Part shown: piece after piece, positions 15,058-21,331 of the stretch | How positions within the stretch are numbered: the stretch's first letter is position 1 | Layout: every line of letters starts with the position of its first letter | Source: an uncultured Vampirovibrio sp. | GTDB taxonomy: Bacteria > Cyanobacteriota > Vampirovibrionia > Gastranaerophilales > Gastranaerophilaceae | DNA length: 21,331 nucleotides | Assembly: GCA_910583725.1 (NCBI GenBank) | Contig: CAJTXZ010000031.1 | Location: forward strand, 1 to 21,331 | Direction of reading: 5' to 3' | Made by a program: the position numbers and the translations under genes | The notes under the pieces: generated by a model | What the model saw: the letters and a program-made list of their open reading frames with translations, nothing else | The model's database searches: none | Told to the model about the DNA's origin: nothing

Positions 15058-15351
15058 ATGAATGATAAAATCTGCGCTGTTTATATTTTAACAAATTATA
15101 AAAAATCAACATTTTATATTGGGGTGACCAGCGATTTAAAGAAAAGAATTTTTGAGCATAAGAATAAAATAATGAAAGATTCTTTTACAGCAAGATACAA
15201 CCTTGATAAACTAATATATTATGAATTAACAGAGTCTATTGAAGCTGCATTAAATAGAGAAAAACAATTAAAAAGATGGCACAGGGAATGGAAAATTAAT
15301 CTAATCAGACAAATGAACCCCGAATTTAACGACTTGGGCAATTCTTTATGA
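15058..15351 (+). CDS. GIY-YIG endonuclease domain protein (97 aa)
   Basis: A stand-alone GIY-YIG nuclease domain of the UPF0213/YhbQ-like small type. The two-strand motif appears as VYIL (GIY position) and FYIG (YIG position). The catalytic Arg region is DLKKRIFEHK, and the metal-binding Glu region is EAALNREKQLKRW. The length is normal for the group. It cleaves DNA in characterised relatives, but the cellular role of this group is unclear. The gene is bracketed by oppositely oriented copies of one palindromic repeat (14842-14965 on the left, 15420-15493 on the right), which suggests that gene and repeat move or spread together. No other gene lies inside the bracket. Confidence 0.9.
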   Translation: MNDKICAVYILTNYKKSTFYIGVTSDLKKRIFEHKNKIMKDSFTARYNLDKLIYYELTESIEAALNREKQLKRWHREWKINLIRQMNPEFNDLGNSL

Positions 15352-15419
15352 TAGGCATCTCTCCATTTCGCTAAGTTATTATTTTATATAGACTTAATGA
15401 CCTATCCGGCAATTCCTCC

Positions 15420-15441
15420 CGCCATCCCAAGCTCGTTTCAG
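15420..15441 (-). repeat. Palindromic repeat copy D (degenerate, inverted)
   Basis: Inverse-orientation relative of copy A, with CATCC, CTCGTTTCAG and substitutions in the left arm. It lies 27 bases before the perfect copy E. Confidence 0.6.
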
Positions 15442-15467
15442 TTCTGTATTTCGCAATTTTAATCCCT

Positions 15468-15493
15468 CGTCATCCTGAACTTGTTTCAGGATC
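15468..15493 (-). repeat. Palindromic repeat copy E (perfect, inverted)
   Basis: Exact reverse complement of copy A over 26 bp (arms ATCCTGAA/TTCAGGAT). It forms the right side of the bracket around the GIY-YIG gene. Confidence 0.85.
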
Positions 15494-15550
15494 TTAAAAT
15501 CTTATCAATGTCCGCACAAAAACATTAAAATAAATAAAACATCACCACTT

Positions 15551-15778
15551 TTATTTAAACAACTCATATAATTCCACCTTTAGGGCTTTTGAGATTTTAT
15601 ATGCCATGCTTATGCTTGGAATACGCCTCCCGTGTTCAAGATGAGAGATGTAAATTTCATCAGATTCCACCATTAAGGATAATTTAAGCTGGCTAAGACC
15701 GGCTTTTGTTCTGTATTTAGCAATATTTTTGCCAATTTTTACCTTAATTTTATCTAAATCATTTAAATCATTTGCCAT
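15551..15778 (-). CDS. Small XRE-family helix-turn-helix regulator (75 aa)
   Basis: A stand-alone HTH_3 domain. IGKNIAKYRTKAGLSQLKLS gives helices 1-2, ISHLEHGRRIPSI is the recognition-helix region, and YKISKALKVELYELF is the closing helix. Such proteins bind short palindromes, often near their own promoter. No partner gene is adjacent on the same strand; the divergent neighbour is the 54-aa gene at 15857, which it could control through the 78-bp spacer. There is no strong ribosome-binding site at ATG 15778. The target is unknown. Confidence 0.88.
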   Translation of the reverse strand: MANDLNDLDKIKVKIGKNIAKYRTKAGLSQLKLSLMVESDEIYISHLEHGRRIPSISMAYKISKALKVELYELFK

Positions 15779-15856
15779 ATCTAAATTTTAGTGCTAATTT
15801 TGAGATGTTAGCCCTATCTGTGTGGTAAAGTATGAATGAAACAAGGAGCCTTTTTT

Positions 15857-16021
15857 ATGAAAGCAAGTTATGCAAAAATGCAGGAGATGACGGAGGATAT
15901 CCTTGCGGCTTCCACTATTCTTTTAGATTATATTAAAAATTCAGATGATGGCGAGGTTATAAAAATCAGGCCGATTGTAAAATCAATGGTAATTATATAC
16001 AATTTTACCCTTGCCCATTAA
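15857..16021 (+). CDS. Small hypothetical protein (54 aa), 3' end inside a repeat
   Basis: ATG 15857 follows AAGGAG (15843-15848) by eight bases and is preferred over the ATG at 15836. The peptide (MKASYAKMQEMTEDILAAST...) is helical and not recognised. Its last codons (VIIYNFTLAH) lie within the left outer arm of the large palindrome at 15988-16180, so the repeat may have cut off or replaced the original C-terminus. It is divergent from the XRE gene. Confidence 0.55.
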   Translation: MKASYAKMQEMTEDILAASTILLDYIKNSDDGEVIKIRPIVKSMVIIYNFTLAH

Positions 16022-16180
16022 ATGTTTTCTTTCCATTTCAGTCCCTATGTATAAAAAAGAGCGGGATAAGTTTCACATTATCTGGAAACTTATTTAGAAC
16101 GCTCTTTTTTATACATAGGGACTTCCATTACAAGAAAAAATGAAAATCAACATTTTTGCGTAAAATTGTATATAATTACC
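15988..16180. repeat. Large nested palindrome (MITE-like or structured element)
   Basis: The outer arms 15988-16008 and 16160-16180 are perfect 21-bp inverted repeats. The inner arms 16040-16063 and 16100-16123 are perfect 24-bp inverted repeats. The centre adds a 9-bp stem (ATAAGTTTC 16066-16074 / GAAACTTAT 16085-16093) with a 10-base loop. Between outer and inner arms the halves are only partly alike. The inner stem holds AAAAAAGAGCG/CGCTCTTTTTT and would work as a terminator in both directions. A diverged relative of the right half lies at 19092-19147. Confidence 0.85.
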
Positions 16181-16201
16181 TAAATCAATATTTAAAAATT
16201 C

Positions 16202-16216
16202 AGACATTTTATGTCT
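16202..16216. repeat. Short perfect inverted repeat
   Basis: AGACAT-TTT-ATGTCT, 6-bp arms with a 3-base loop. It sits in the leader region before the CNNM gene promoter. It may be an operator-like site or chance. Confidence 0.35.
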
Positions 16217-16300
16217 TGAAATGTTAAAATTAACAAGCTTGGCGGATGAGTGCAAAAACTTTGAGTAATCTTAAAAAGCAGGATACTATTAACCTGGCAA

Positions 16301-16329
16301 TTGTCACTAAAATAGCAATTTTATATAAT
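16301..16329 (+). promoter_or_regulatory. Sigma70-type promoter of the CNNM gene
   Basis: TTGTCA (16301-16306) and TATAAT (16324-16329) with an optimal 17-bp spacer. Predicted transcription start is about 16336, giving a leader of roughly 97 bases before ATG 16433. This is the best promoter match in the window. Confidence 0.7.
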
Positions 16330-16432
16330 TGACCCCATTGGCTGCAAGAAAAAGGGACATAAAATATCTTTTCTGCATTGAAATTTAAAACTTTTAATAT
16401 TATAATAAGTTTTAAATTCACTTGGAGAAGAA

Positions 16433-17800
16433 ATGGAAATAGACCAGAGTCTCTTATTTAATTCGTTTTTAATCATATTTTTACTTTTTGCGAACGGTTT
16501 TTTTGTGGCGTCTGAGTTTGCGCTCGTTTCTGTTCGAAGGACAAGGCTTTCCCAACTTTCAAAGGAAGGTAACAAAGATGCCGATATGGCAATAAATTCG
16601 GTTGATCATATGGACAGATCAATCGCTGCAACTCAATTAGGCATTACGATTGCAAGTATCGGCCTTGGATGGGTGGGCGAGGCTACTTTAGTCAGGTTTA
16701 TAGAGCCTGTTTTTCATTTTCTGCCGGAGGCTCTAAGAGGTGTTGCAACACATTCTTTGGCTGTGTCTATTGCATTTGCTCTTATAACATTAATGCATGT
16801 TATTATAGGCGAATTAATGCCTAAATCTATCGCCCTTCAATACACTGAAAAGACTGCCCTTGTTGTTGCAAAGCCTATGTATATTGCAAGTAAAATCTTC
16901 GCGCCGTTTATTTTTATATTAAACGGGGTTGGAAACTTTTTGCTTTCATTGTTAAAAATTCCCCCGGCGCATGCAAGCCACCTTGTTCATTCTGTTGAAG
17001 AGTTGGATATGATTATAAATGAATCGCACAAAGAGGGTGTTTTAAACGATACTGAAAAAGAGATTTTATCAAACGTATTTAAGTTTTCTGATATTCAGGC
17101 AAAGCAGGTAATGGTGCCAAGGCCTGATATGGTATGTCTTCCTATTGATATTGACCCTTCTGAATTAAACAAAATAATCCTTGAAACGCAGTATACAAGA
17201 TATCCTGTATATGGGGAAGATTTAGATCATATTGTGGGCATTCTTCATATAAAAGATATTTTTCCTTTAATAGTATCGGGCGCAGAAATTAAACTTTTGG
17301 AGCTTGTAAGAAAACCTATGCTTGTGCCTGAAACTTTAACGATTGATAATTTGATGCTTGAATTTAAAAAGAAAAAATCGCAAATGGCCTTTGTGATTGA
17401 TGAATTCGGCTGTGTTTCAGGGCTTGTTACTTTGGAGGATATTCTGGAGGAAATCTTTGGCGAAGTGCAGGATGAATTTGACGAAGAAGAAGCAAATATT
17501 AGACAAATATACGATGATGAATACATAGCAAATGCTATGATGAGAATAGATGAATTTAATGAATACTTCTCTCTTGATGATAATAATGAAGAGGTGGAAG
17601 ATGAAGATATTGAAACCATTGGCGGGCTTGTTGTAAAAAACCTAGGACACATTGCAAACGAAGGCGATTGTGTGCAGATAGATAACTTTGAATTCAGGGT
17701 TGTTGAAGTCGATAATGCCAGGATTGTAAAGTTAAAGATTAAAAAGCTTGAGCCGCCTGAAGATTCATCTGATAGAGACAAAACACCTCTGGAAAATTAA
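16433..17800 (+). CDS. CNNM/CorC (HlyC/TlyC) family membrane protein
   Basis: A 455-aa 'hemolysin family' protein. The DUF21/CNNM membrane domain (about 1-200) has several hydrophobic helices and the signature NGFFVASEFALVSVRRTRL. A CBS-domain pair (about 215-340) includes VMVPRPDMVCLP, TRYPVYGED and FVIDEFGCVSGLVTLEDILE. A CorC_HlyC domain (about 360-440) includes NEGDCVQIDNFEFRVVEVDN. Members are linked to Mg2+ export or divalent cation homeostasis (MpfA, PaeA, CorB) and bind ATP through the CBS pair; the old name hemolysin is misleading. ATG 16433 follows GGAGAAGA. It is followed after 12 bp by the next gene and probably shares its transcript. The transported ion cannot be told from sequence. 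Confidence 0.93.
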   Translation: MEIDQSLLFNSFLIIFLLFANGFFVASEFALVSVRRTRLSQLSKEGNKDADMAINSVDHMDRSIAATQLGITIASIGLGWVGEATLVRFIEPVFHFLPEALRGVATHSLAVSIAFALITLMHVIIGELMPKSIALQYTEKTALVVAKPMYIASKIFAPFIFILNGVGNFLLSLLKIPPAHASHLVHSVEELDMIINESHKEGVLNDTEKEILSNVFKFSDIQAKQVMVPRPDMVCLPIDIDPSELNKIILETQYTRYPVYGEDLDHIVGILHIKDIFPLIVSGAEIKLLELVRKPMLVPETLTIDNLMLEFKKKKSQMAFVIDEFGCVSGLVTLEDILEEIFGEVQDEFDEEEANIRQIYDDEYIANAMMRIDEFNEYFSLDDNNEEVEDEDIETIGGLVVKNLGHIANEGDCVQIDNFEFRVVEVDNARIVKLKIKKLEPPEDSSDRDKTPLEN

Positions 17801-17812
17801 GGAGCTAATTTT

Positions 17813-18217
17813 ATGGAAATATTTTTGATAATTCTTATTCTTTTAATTTTAGGAATAACTATTGGTTTGTTTATAAATGTTGCCTGGGTTGCTTTGGGCC
17901 TTATTTTGTATTTTGCGCCGACAATTGCTGCTGCATATAAAAAACATGAACACACTTTGTGGATATTTCTATTAAACCTTCTTTTCGGCTGGAGTGTAAT
18001 CGGCTGGCTTGTTTCCCTTCTTTGGGCTTTAGATTTTGATAAAGTCGTTATGGATTTTATTGAATACAGAAAAGAAAAGGCTAATAAAACTACAGCCTCA
18101 TCAGATTCATCAAGCAGTGCTTCATCAGATAATTCGACTGATACTACAAGTGAAGATATTATCGAGGGTGAAGTTGTGAATAATGATGACAATGCTGATA
18201 ATAACAATGTTTCGTAA
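17813..18217 (+). CDS. Superinfection-immunity domain membrane protein (134 aa)
   Basis: Matches the T4-Imm-like 'superinfection immunity' family (Imm_superinfect). An N-terminal hydrophobic hairpin runs into YFAPTIAAAYKKH, followed by the hallmark NLLFGWSVIGWLVSLLWAL. The last 45 residues are Ser/Thr/Asp/Asn-rich, acidic and probably disordered. Phage T4 Imm blocks DNA entry of later phages, but bacterial chromosomal members are widespread and mostly of unknown role. AAGGAG overlaps the stop of the CNNM gene and sits eight bases before ATG 17813, so the two are co-translated from one message. A direct defence role is unproven. Confidence 0.85.
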   Translation: MEIFLIILILLILGITIGLFINVAWVALGLILYFAPTIAAAYKKHEHTLWIFLLNLLFGWSVIGWLVSLLWALDFDKVVMDFIEYRKEKANKTTASSDSSSSASSDNSTDTTSEDIIEGEVVNNDDNADNNNVS

Positions 18218-18313
18218 GAAATGTTAAGTTTTGCTTCATTTTAGCTCTATGTATGGCAAATAAAAATATTCAGGGGTTTTTATACTATAACTTTATAAAA
18301 AGGATATTATGGT

Positions 18314-18967
18314 ATGAAAATAACTTCTGATTATTCAAAAACACCAGTTTTAAAGGACTTTGCGCCAAGTTTTAAGGGTGTAAATATGGTGCAAATTTCT
18401 AAAAAAGCTTTTAAAAACCCTGAAAATGCTCACGCTGTCATAGATGATTTTTGCGATACTTTCGTAAAAGAAATGGAAAAATATCCTCATAAAAGCAGAG
18501 GTTTTTTAGACAAAATAATTCGGAAGTTTACAAAGGCCGCAGATGCATTTTTGTATCTTGAAACCCCGGCATATATTGACAAGGTGGATGTTCTAAAAGA
18601 AAATAAACTCGATGGCTGGCCTTTGAGTATATTATCCCAGAAAACGGGTATTCCGATAAAAAATGCGATTGATGATGATTATCACTCGTTTTTTATTCTA
18701 ACAAATGCTGATGGAAGAAAGGCTGATAAGTATTATAATTCCCGTTCCCAGTCTAAAAAGGCAGTAAAAACTGTCCAGCAAGAGATATATCAAAAGGAAA
18801 TTACAAGTCAGGAGCAGGCACAATTGTATTATGATATGAGAATGTTACAAATATTGGATGAGGGAATGGAAAATTTAATTAAAGGCGTGCCGCAAAAAGG
18901 GTTTAAGGTTGAAACTCTCGACGATGCTAAGGCGCTTGTTCAAAAAATTATGTCAGATATTGAATAA
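18314..18967 (+). CDS. Hypothetical FKG-motif protein (217 aa)
   Basis: No known family. The N-terminus holds PSFKGVNMVQISKKAF (residues about 18-33). A short 'SFKG/FKG' element near the start recurs in many otherwise unrelated proteins of Gastranaerophilales, which I note from familiarity and not a search. The rest is soluble and mixed helix/strand, with GWPLSILSQKTGIPI and a Lys/Gln-rich helix. There is no signal peptide or membrane segment. ATG 18314 is preceded by AAAAGGA at nine bases. It is likely monocistronic; a TATACT box at 18281-18286 may be its -10. Confidence 0.75.
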   Translation: MKITSDYSKTPVLKDFAPSFKGVNMVQISKKAFKNPENAHAVIDDFCDTFVKEMEKYPHKSRGFLDKIIRKFTKAADAFLYLETPAYIDKVDVLKENKLDGWPLSILSQKTGIPIKNAIDDDYHSFFILTNADGRKADKYYNSRSQSKKAVKTVQQEIYQKEITSQEQAQLYYDMRMLQILDEGMENLIKGVPQKGFKVETLDDAKALVQKIMSDIE

Positions 18968-18985
18968 TTTTGTTATTTTTCCTTA

Positions 18986-19006
18986 TTTTACGCTGCTGCG
19001 CTAAAA
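18986..19006 (+). terminator. Candidate terminator hairpin after the FKG gene
   Basis: TTTTA-CGC-TGCT-GCG-C-TAAAA is an almost symmetrical hairpin with one bulged C, 19 bases past the stop. The preceding T-runs and a short GC core make it a weak intrinsic terminator candidate. Confidence 0.3.
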
Positions 19007-19091
19007 TGTTTCATTCTGTAGTTGTGAATAAAATGAAAAACTTCTGGCTTTAAGGAAAACCTATGGGAAAGCTTGATTTTATTTATATGAC

Positions 19092-19147
19092 CTTCCAGTG
19101 CAATAAAAAAAGCCAAAACAACCTTTGTGTAAAATTGTATAATTGCC
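19092..19147. repeat. Diverged copy of the right half of the 16-kb palindrome
   Basis: Aligned to 16122-16180 it shares CTTCCA, CAA, the A-run, CAAC and GTAAAATTGTATA, and ends in ATT-CC, with a two-base deletion and scattered changes. It shows that the 16-kb palindrome half belongs to a dispersed repeat family. The copy lies in the prmC 3' flank. Confidence 0.6.
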
Positions 19148-19180
19148 GGAGTTTTTTGCAAAAATGTTTGCATTTGGCTT
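19110..19180 (-). terminator. Possible prmC terminator
   Basis: On the minus strand AAGCCAAA (19180-19173) pairs with TTTGGCTT (19117-19110) and is followed by a T-run. Inside the loop a second hairpin TGCAAA/TTTGCA is present. The loop is long, so this is tentative. Confidence 0.4.
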
Positions 19181-19188
19181 GAGCGGGC

Positions 19189-20169
19189 TTAATCAGCCAA
19201 AAAACATATAACCCGCTCAATTTCTGATAAATCTTTTTCGACAAATTCCAAGGTAAAACCATATTTTTGGCCAATTTCTGCTACTTTTTCCGCCTGGTTT
19301 ATGCCAAGCTCAAAAAGCACATAGCCGGGTGTTTTCAGGTGTTTTTTAGCGTCTTTTAATATCTTATCGTAAAATTCAATTCCATCTTTATCTTTGGCAA
19401 AAAGGGCAAGGTGCGGCTCAAAATTTTTAACTTCATCCTGCAAGTTGTTTTTGTCTGAAAGGGGTATATAGGGCGGGTTTGAAACTATGATGTCAAATTT
19501 ATCATTTTCACGCAGGCCTGAAAAAATGTCTGATTTTCTAAATATAACGCGCCTTTGGGCACCAAGGCTTTCCATATTTTTAATGGCGGTTTGAAGCGCA
19601 TCTGTTGAGATATCAACCCCCATAATTTCAATATCTTTGTCAAAGACCAAAAGTTTTGATATTTCAATACCAACACACCCACTGCCTGCCCCAATATCAA
19701 GAATAGTAAGGGTTTCAGCTTGCTTTGTATCTTTATTTACCATTTTGTTTTTATCAGGCTCTTTTAGATTTCTTTGGGATATTGTGTCTTTTGTTTTGCT
19801 TTCAGTATCTAATTTTACTTTGTTTTGTGTAATTTCAGTCTGTTTAAAGCCTTGTATCCTTTTTGCAATTTTCACAGCGCTTTGAACCAAAAGTTCCGTT
19901 TCAGGCCTTGGGATTAAAACATTTTCATTAACAAAAAACTTATCGCCCATAAAATATGCAAAGCCAAGTATATGCTGAATTGGCGCCTTTGTTTGAGCCC
20001 TTTTTTTAGCAACATCCCATATTTTATCCTCATTTTGAATTTTTTTGCCGGATAAAATGTTTTCAATGGTCATACCTGAAACCTCGCATACAATGAGGTT
20101 TGCTTCGGCTTTGGCCTCGCTTTTTTCAATGCCGTTTTCTATTAAATATTTTTCAATCTTCTTTATCAT
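19189..20169 (-). CDS. prmC: Release factor glutamine methyltransferase PrmC with linker insertion
   Basis: PrmC/HemK methylates the Gln of the GGQ motif in peptide-chain release factors. The N-terminal helical domain ends in GFAYFMGDKFFV...LIPRPETELLV (69-95). The SAM-binding motif is ILDIGAGSGCVGIE (156-169), and the catalytic NPPYIP is at 231-236. The 326-aa length exceeds the usual 280 or so because residues about 105-152 form a Lys/Thr/Gln-rich, probably flexible insert just before the SAM motif, where relatives have only a short linker. All catalytic motifs are intact. The start overlaps the preceding gene by 17 bp, so it is the last gene of a three-gene operon. prfA, its usual neighbour, is not adjacent here. 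Confidence 0.94.
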   Translation of the reverse strand: MIKKIEKYLIENGIEKSEAKAEANLIVCEVSGMTIENILSGKKIQNEDKIWDVAKKRAQTKAPIQHILGFAYFMGDKFFVNENVLIPRPETELLVQSAVKIAKRIQGFKQTEITQNKVKLDTESKTKDTISQRNLKEPDKNKMVNKDTKQAETLTILDIGAGSGCVGIEISKLLVFDKDIEIMGVDISTDALQTAIKNMESLGAQRRVIFRKSDIFSGLRENDKFDIIVSNPPYIPLSDKNNLQDEVKNFEPHLALFAKDKDGIEFYDKILKDAKKHLKTPGYVLFELGINQAEKVAEIGQKYGFTLEFVEKDLSEIERVICFLAD

Positions 20170-20656
20170 CTTTCGGCTCTATTATATCCATAATCCAGTT
20201 TCTTAAATCAAGCCTTGAGGCATTTTCAGTGTTTTGCATAGTAACATTATGCGCGCGCGCTATTTTTTCATAGTAATACAACTGTTTTTTGGTAGGTTTC
20301 ATTTTAGACATTTTATAGTCTTGTGCTTTTTTTCTAAGTTCTTTTGCCTTGGCCTTTTGCGCCTCTATTATTGGCTTTTGGGCTTCCTTATATTTTAATT
20401 CCTCAAATATACTTTCTGTATAAATTTTAAACTCACGGAAAAATTCGTCATTATTAAGATATTCTAATATAAATTCAAAATGCGGGTTATCAATATCCCT
20501 GTAATAAGCCTCTTCCTCGATAAATTTGTCTAAAATATCGGCTGTGCTTAGGTTTGAATACTTTTTTATGAAGGATTTCAGATAGCTTAAAAGCTGTGAT
20601 TTTTGTCTTGGTGTCAAATATAAGAACAGGCTTTGCTTTGCGTAATATATGTTCAT
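20153..20656 (-). CDS. Hypothetical protein upstream of prmC (167 aa)
   Basis: Soluble and mainly helical. It has an N-terminal YLTPRQKSQLLSYLKSFIKK, acidic middle helices, a Lys/Ala-rich helix (residues about 95-120, coiled-coil-like) and a C-terminal PTKKQLYYYEKIARAHN then LDLRNWIMDII. The last segment resembles SAP/DUF3072-like 'PTxKQLxYYxKIA' modules seen at protein C-termini, which could bind nucleic acid; this is a weak resemblance. Its start follows the 59-aa gene by six bases and its end overlaps prmC by 17 bp, so the three genes are co-transcribed. The specific role is unknown. Confidence 0.8.
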   Translation of the reverse strand: MNIYYAKQSLFLYLTPRQKSQLLSYLKSFIKKYSNLSTADILDKFIEEEAYYRDIDNPHFEFILEYLNNDEFFREFKIYTESIFEELKYKEAQKPIIEAQKAKAKELRKKAQDYKMSKMKPTKKQLYYYEKIARAHNVTMQNTENASRLDLRNWIMDIIEPKDDKED

Positions 20657-20662
20657 AAAACT

Positions 20663-20842
20663 TTACAAATCATTGATGTTGAATTTATTTTTTATGTGGA
20701 TAAATTTTAAAAATGCGCCCCTCACAGGATTTGAGGCAGCATTATTTGCCGCACTGTGTTTTTTAGAGGCTTCTTCATCCTTCAAAATAGTTTTTTCAAG
20801 CTTTTTTTCATCAATAAAACGTATTTTTTCTTCTTTATCCAT
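20663..20842 (-). CDS. Small hypothetical protein, first gene of the prmC operon (59 aa)
   Basis: A short frame running from ATG 20842 to TAA 20663. An AAGG ribosome-binding site is immediately upstream, and it ends six bases before the next start. The N-terminal half is charged (MDKEEKIRFIDEKKLEKT) and the middle is Ala/Asn-rich. The C-terminal FLKFIHIKNKFNINDL could be an amphipathic helix. There is no recognised family. Operon position and spacing support it as real. Confidence 0.65.
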   Translation of the reverse strand: MDKEEKIRFIDEKKLEKTILKDEEASKKHSAANNAASNPVRGAFLKFIHIKNKFNINDL

Positions 20843-21276
20843 ACCTTATTTTACCATTATTTATATATAAATAAAACCAAAAAGGCGAAAAATATTGCCT
20901 GCTTATTTTAAGTGTGCTATTTATTGCTCACTTGCAATGTAAAATTTTGTATTCTTTGTGTGACGCCGTTTTTAAAGGTTTTTGTTATTTTATGCGGATA
21001 TTTTAATAGCAGTACATTGGCTATTATCCTTGTCAGGCTTTGTTTTATGTGTAGTTGTGCGGTGTAGAGGCTTTTTATTTTATATTTGGCATTAATTATA
21101 AAAAAATGGGCGCCAAAGGTTACTAAAAGCGCCCCGAGAAATTGTTTATCGTAAGATTTTTACTGTACTCAAATGAAGCTGTAGTATTGGTTTTATTCTT
21201 TATGAGAATCATTTTTCATATGCCATCGGTGTTTAATTCGGGTTACCCGCCAAGACAGCCCCAGAGACGGATTTTT
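20843..21276. other. 434-bp intergenic region
   Basis: Contains the presumed promoter of the prmC operon (AT-rich, no clear -35/-10 pair) and a strong minus-strand terminator at 21099-21134. No frame with a ribosome-binding site or recognisable product was found, and no RNA gene was recognised. Confidence 0.6.
21099..21134 (-). terminator. Strong rho-independent terminator
   Basis: GGGCGC (21108-21113) pairs with GCGCCC (21129-21134) around a 15-base loop. On the minus strand it is followed by ATTTTTTTATAA. It would terminate the minus-strand gene at the right edge, leaving a 3' leader of about 140 bases. Confidence 0.75.
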
Positions 21277-21331
21277 CTAATCCAAATACTCAATCTTAAT
21301 ATACCCGTTAGCACCCTTGCCTCCTTTACCA
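21277..21331 (-). CDS. C-terminus of a glycine-rich protein (5' part outside window)
   Basis: Only the last 18 codons are present: GKGGKGANGYIKIEYLD, then TAG at 21277-21279. A Gly-rich stretch ending in GYIKIEY resembles the C-termini of 'glycine-rich domain' surface or tail-fibre-like proteins (GGxGxxGxVxIxY). The terminator at 21099-21134 follows on the same strand. The protein class is a guess from 17 residues. Confidence 0.55.
   Translation of the reverse strand, partial: GKGGKGANGYIKIEYLD

Noticed and set aside
15988..16180. Retron msr/msd-like structured RNA
   Set aside because: No reverse transcriptase gene nearby, and the outer arms fit an inverted-repeat element better.
16246..16332. 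28-codon frame (MSAKTLSNLKKQD...) upstream of the CNNM gene
   Set aside because: It lacks a ribosome-binding site and overlaps the strong promoter at 16301-16329.
18988..19173. 61-codon minus-strand frame (MQTFLQKTPAIIQFYTK...) after prmC
   Set aside because: It overlaps the diverged repeat copy and both hairpins and has no clear ribosome-binding site, so it is more likely a frame through repeat DNA.

Overview
The window is an AT-rich bacterial chromosome segment. Small proteins carrying a 'SFKG' motif near the N-terminus (18314-18967), a Pro/Gln/Lys-rich membrane-anchored orphan (10939-12024), and frequent TTG/GTG starts suggest a gut Gastranaerophilales (Melainabacteria/Vampirovibrionia, non-photosynthetic relatives of cyanobacteria). 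This assignment comes from gene style, not from a marker gene.

Left half (1 to about 9.42 kb): this looks like the 3' part of a Mu/Tn7-type transposable element carrying anti-phage cargo. It opens with a 5'-truncated MuB/TnsC-like AAA ATPase and an overlapping winged-helix-like partner that appears frameshifted. Two small uncharacterised genes follow. Then comes a minus-strand operon encoding a DpnII-type (GATC) restriction-modification system: a DpnA-like methylase, a Dam/DpnM methylase, a DpnII endonuclease and an uncharacterised fourth gene. Divergent from it, across 143 bp, is a two-gene Hachiman system (hamA nuclease, hamB helicase). After hamB lies an array of TGTC-led motifs spaced 22-25 bp, resembling transposase-binding sites at an element end. 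Immediately beyond it, the reading frame of the DNA ADP-ribosyltransferase toxin darT begins in mid-domain, while its antitoxin darG is intact. The simplest reading is that a defence-bearing transposon landed in darT and left darG as an orphan.

Right half (about 9.9 to 21.3 kb): this is ordinary, slightly less AT-rich chromosome. It holds an orphan membrane-anchored protein, a Cache-degenerate GGDEF-EAL phosphodiesterase, and a GIY-YIG nuclease gene bracketed by oppositely oriented copies of a short palindromic repeat. Next come a small XRE regulator and a 54-aa gene whose 3' end runs into a large nested palindrome. A CNNM/CorC-type transporter is followed by a superinfection-immunity-domain membrane protein, and then an FKG-motif orphan. 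The minus-strand operon 59-aa protein / 167-aa protein / prmC follows, and the C-terminus of a glycine-rich protein sits at the right edge.

The genes cooperate in three recognisable groups. The first is the GATC methylation and cleavage set together with Hachiman, which form a compact defence module. The second is the broken DarT/DarG toxin-antitoxin pair. The third is the prmC operon for release-factor methylation. No tRNA, rRNA or CRISPR array was seen.
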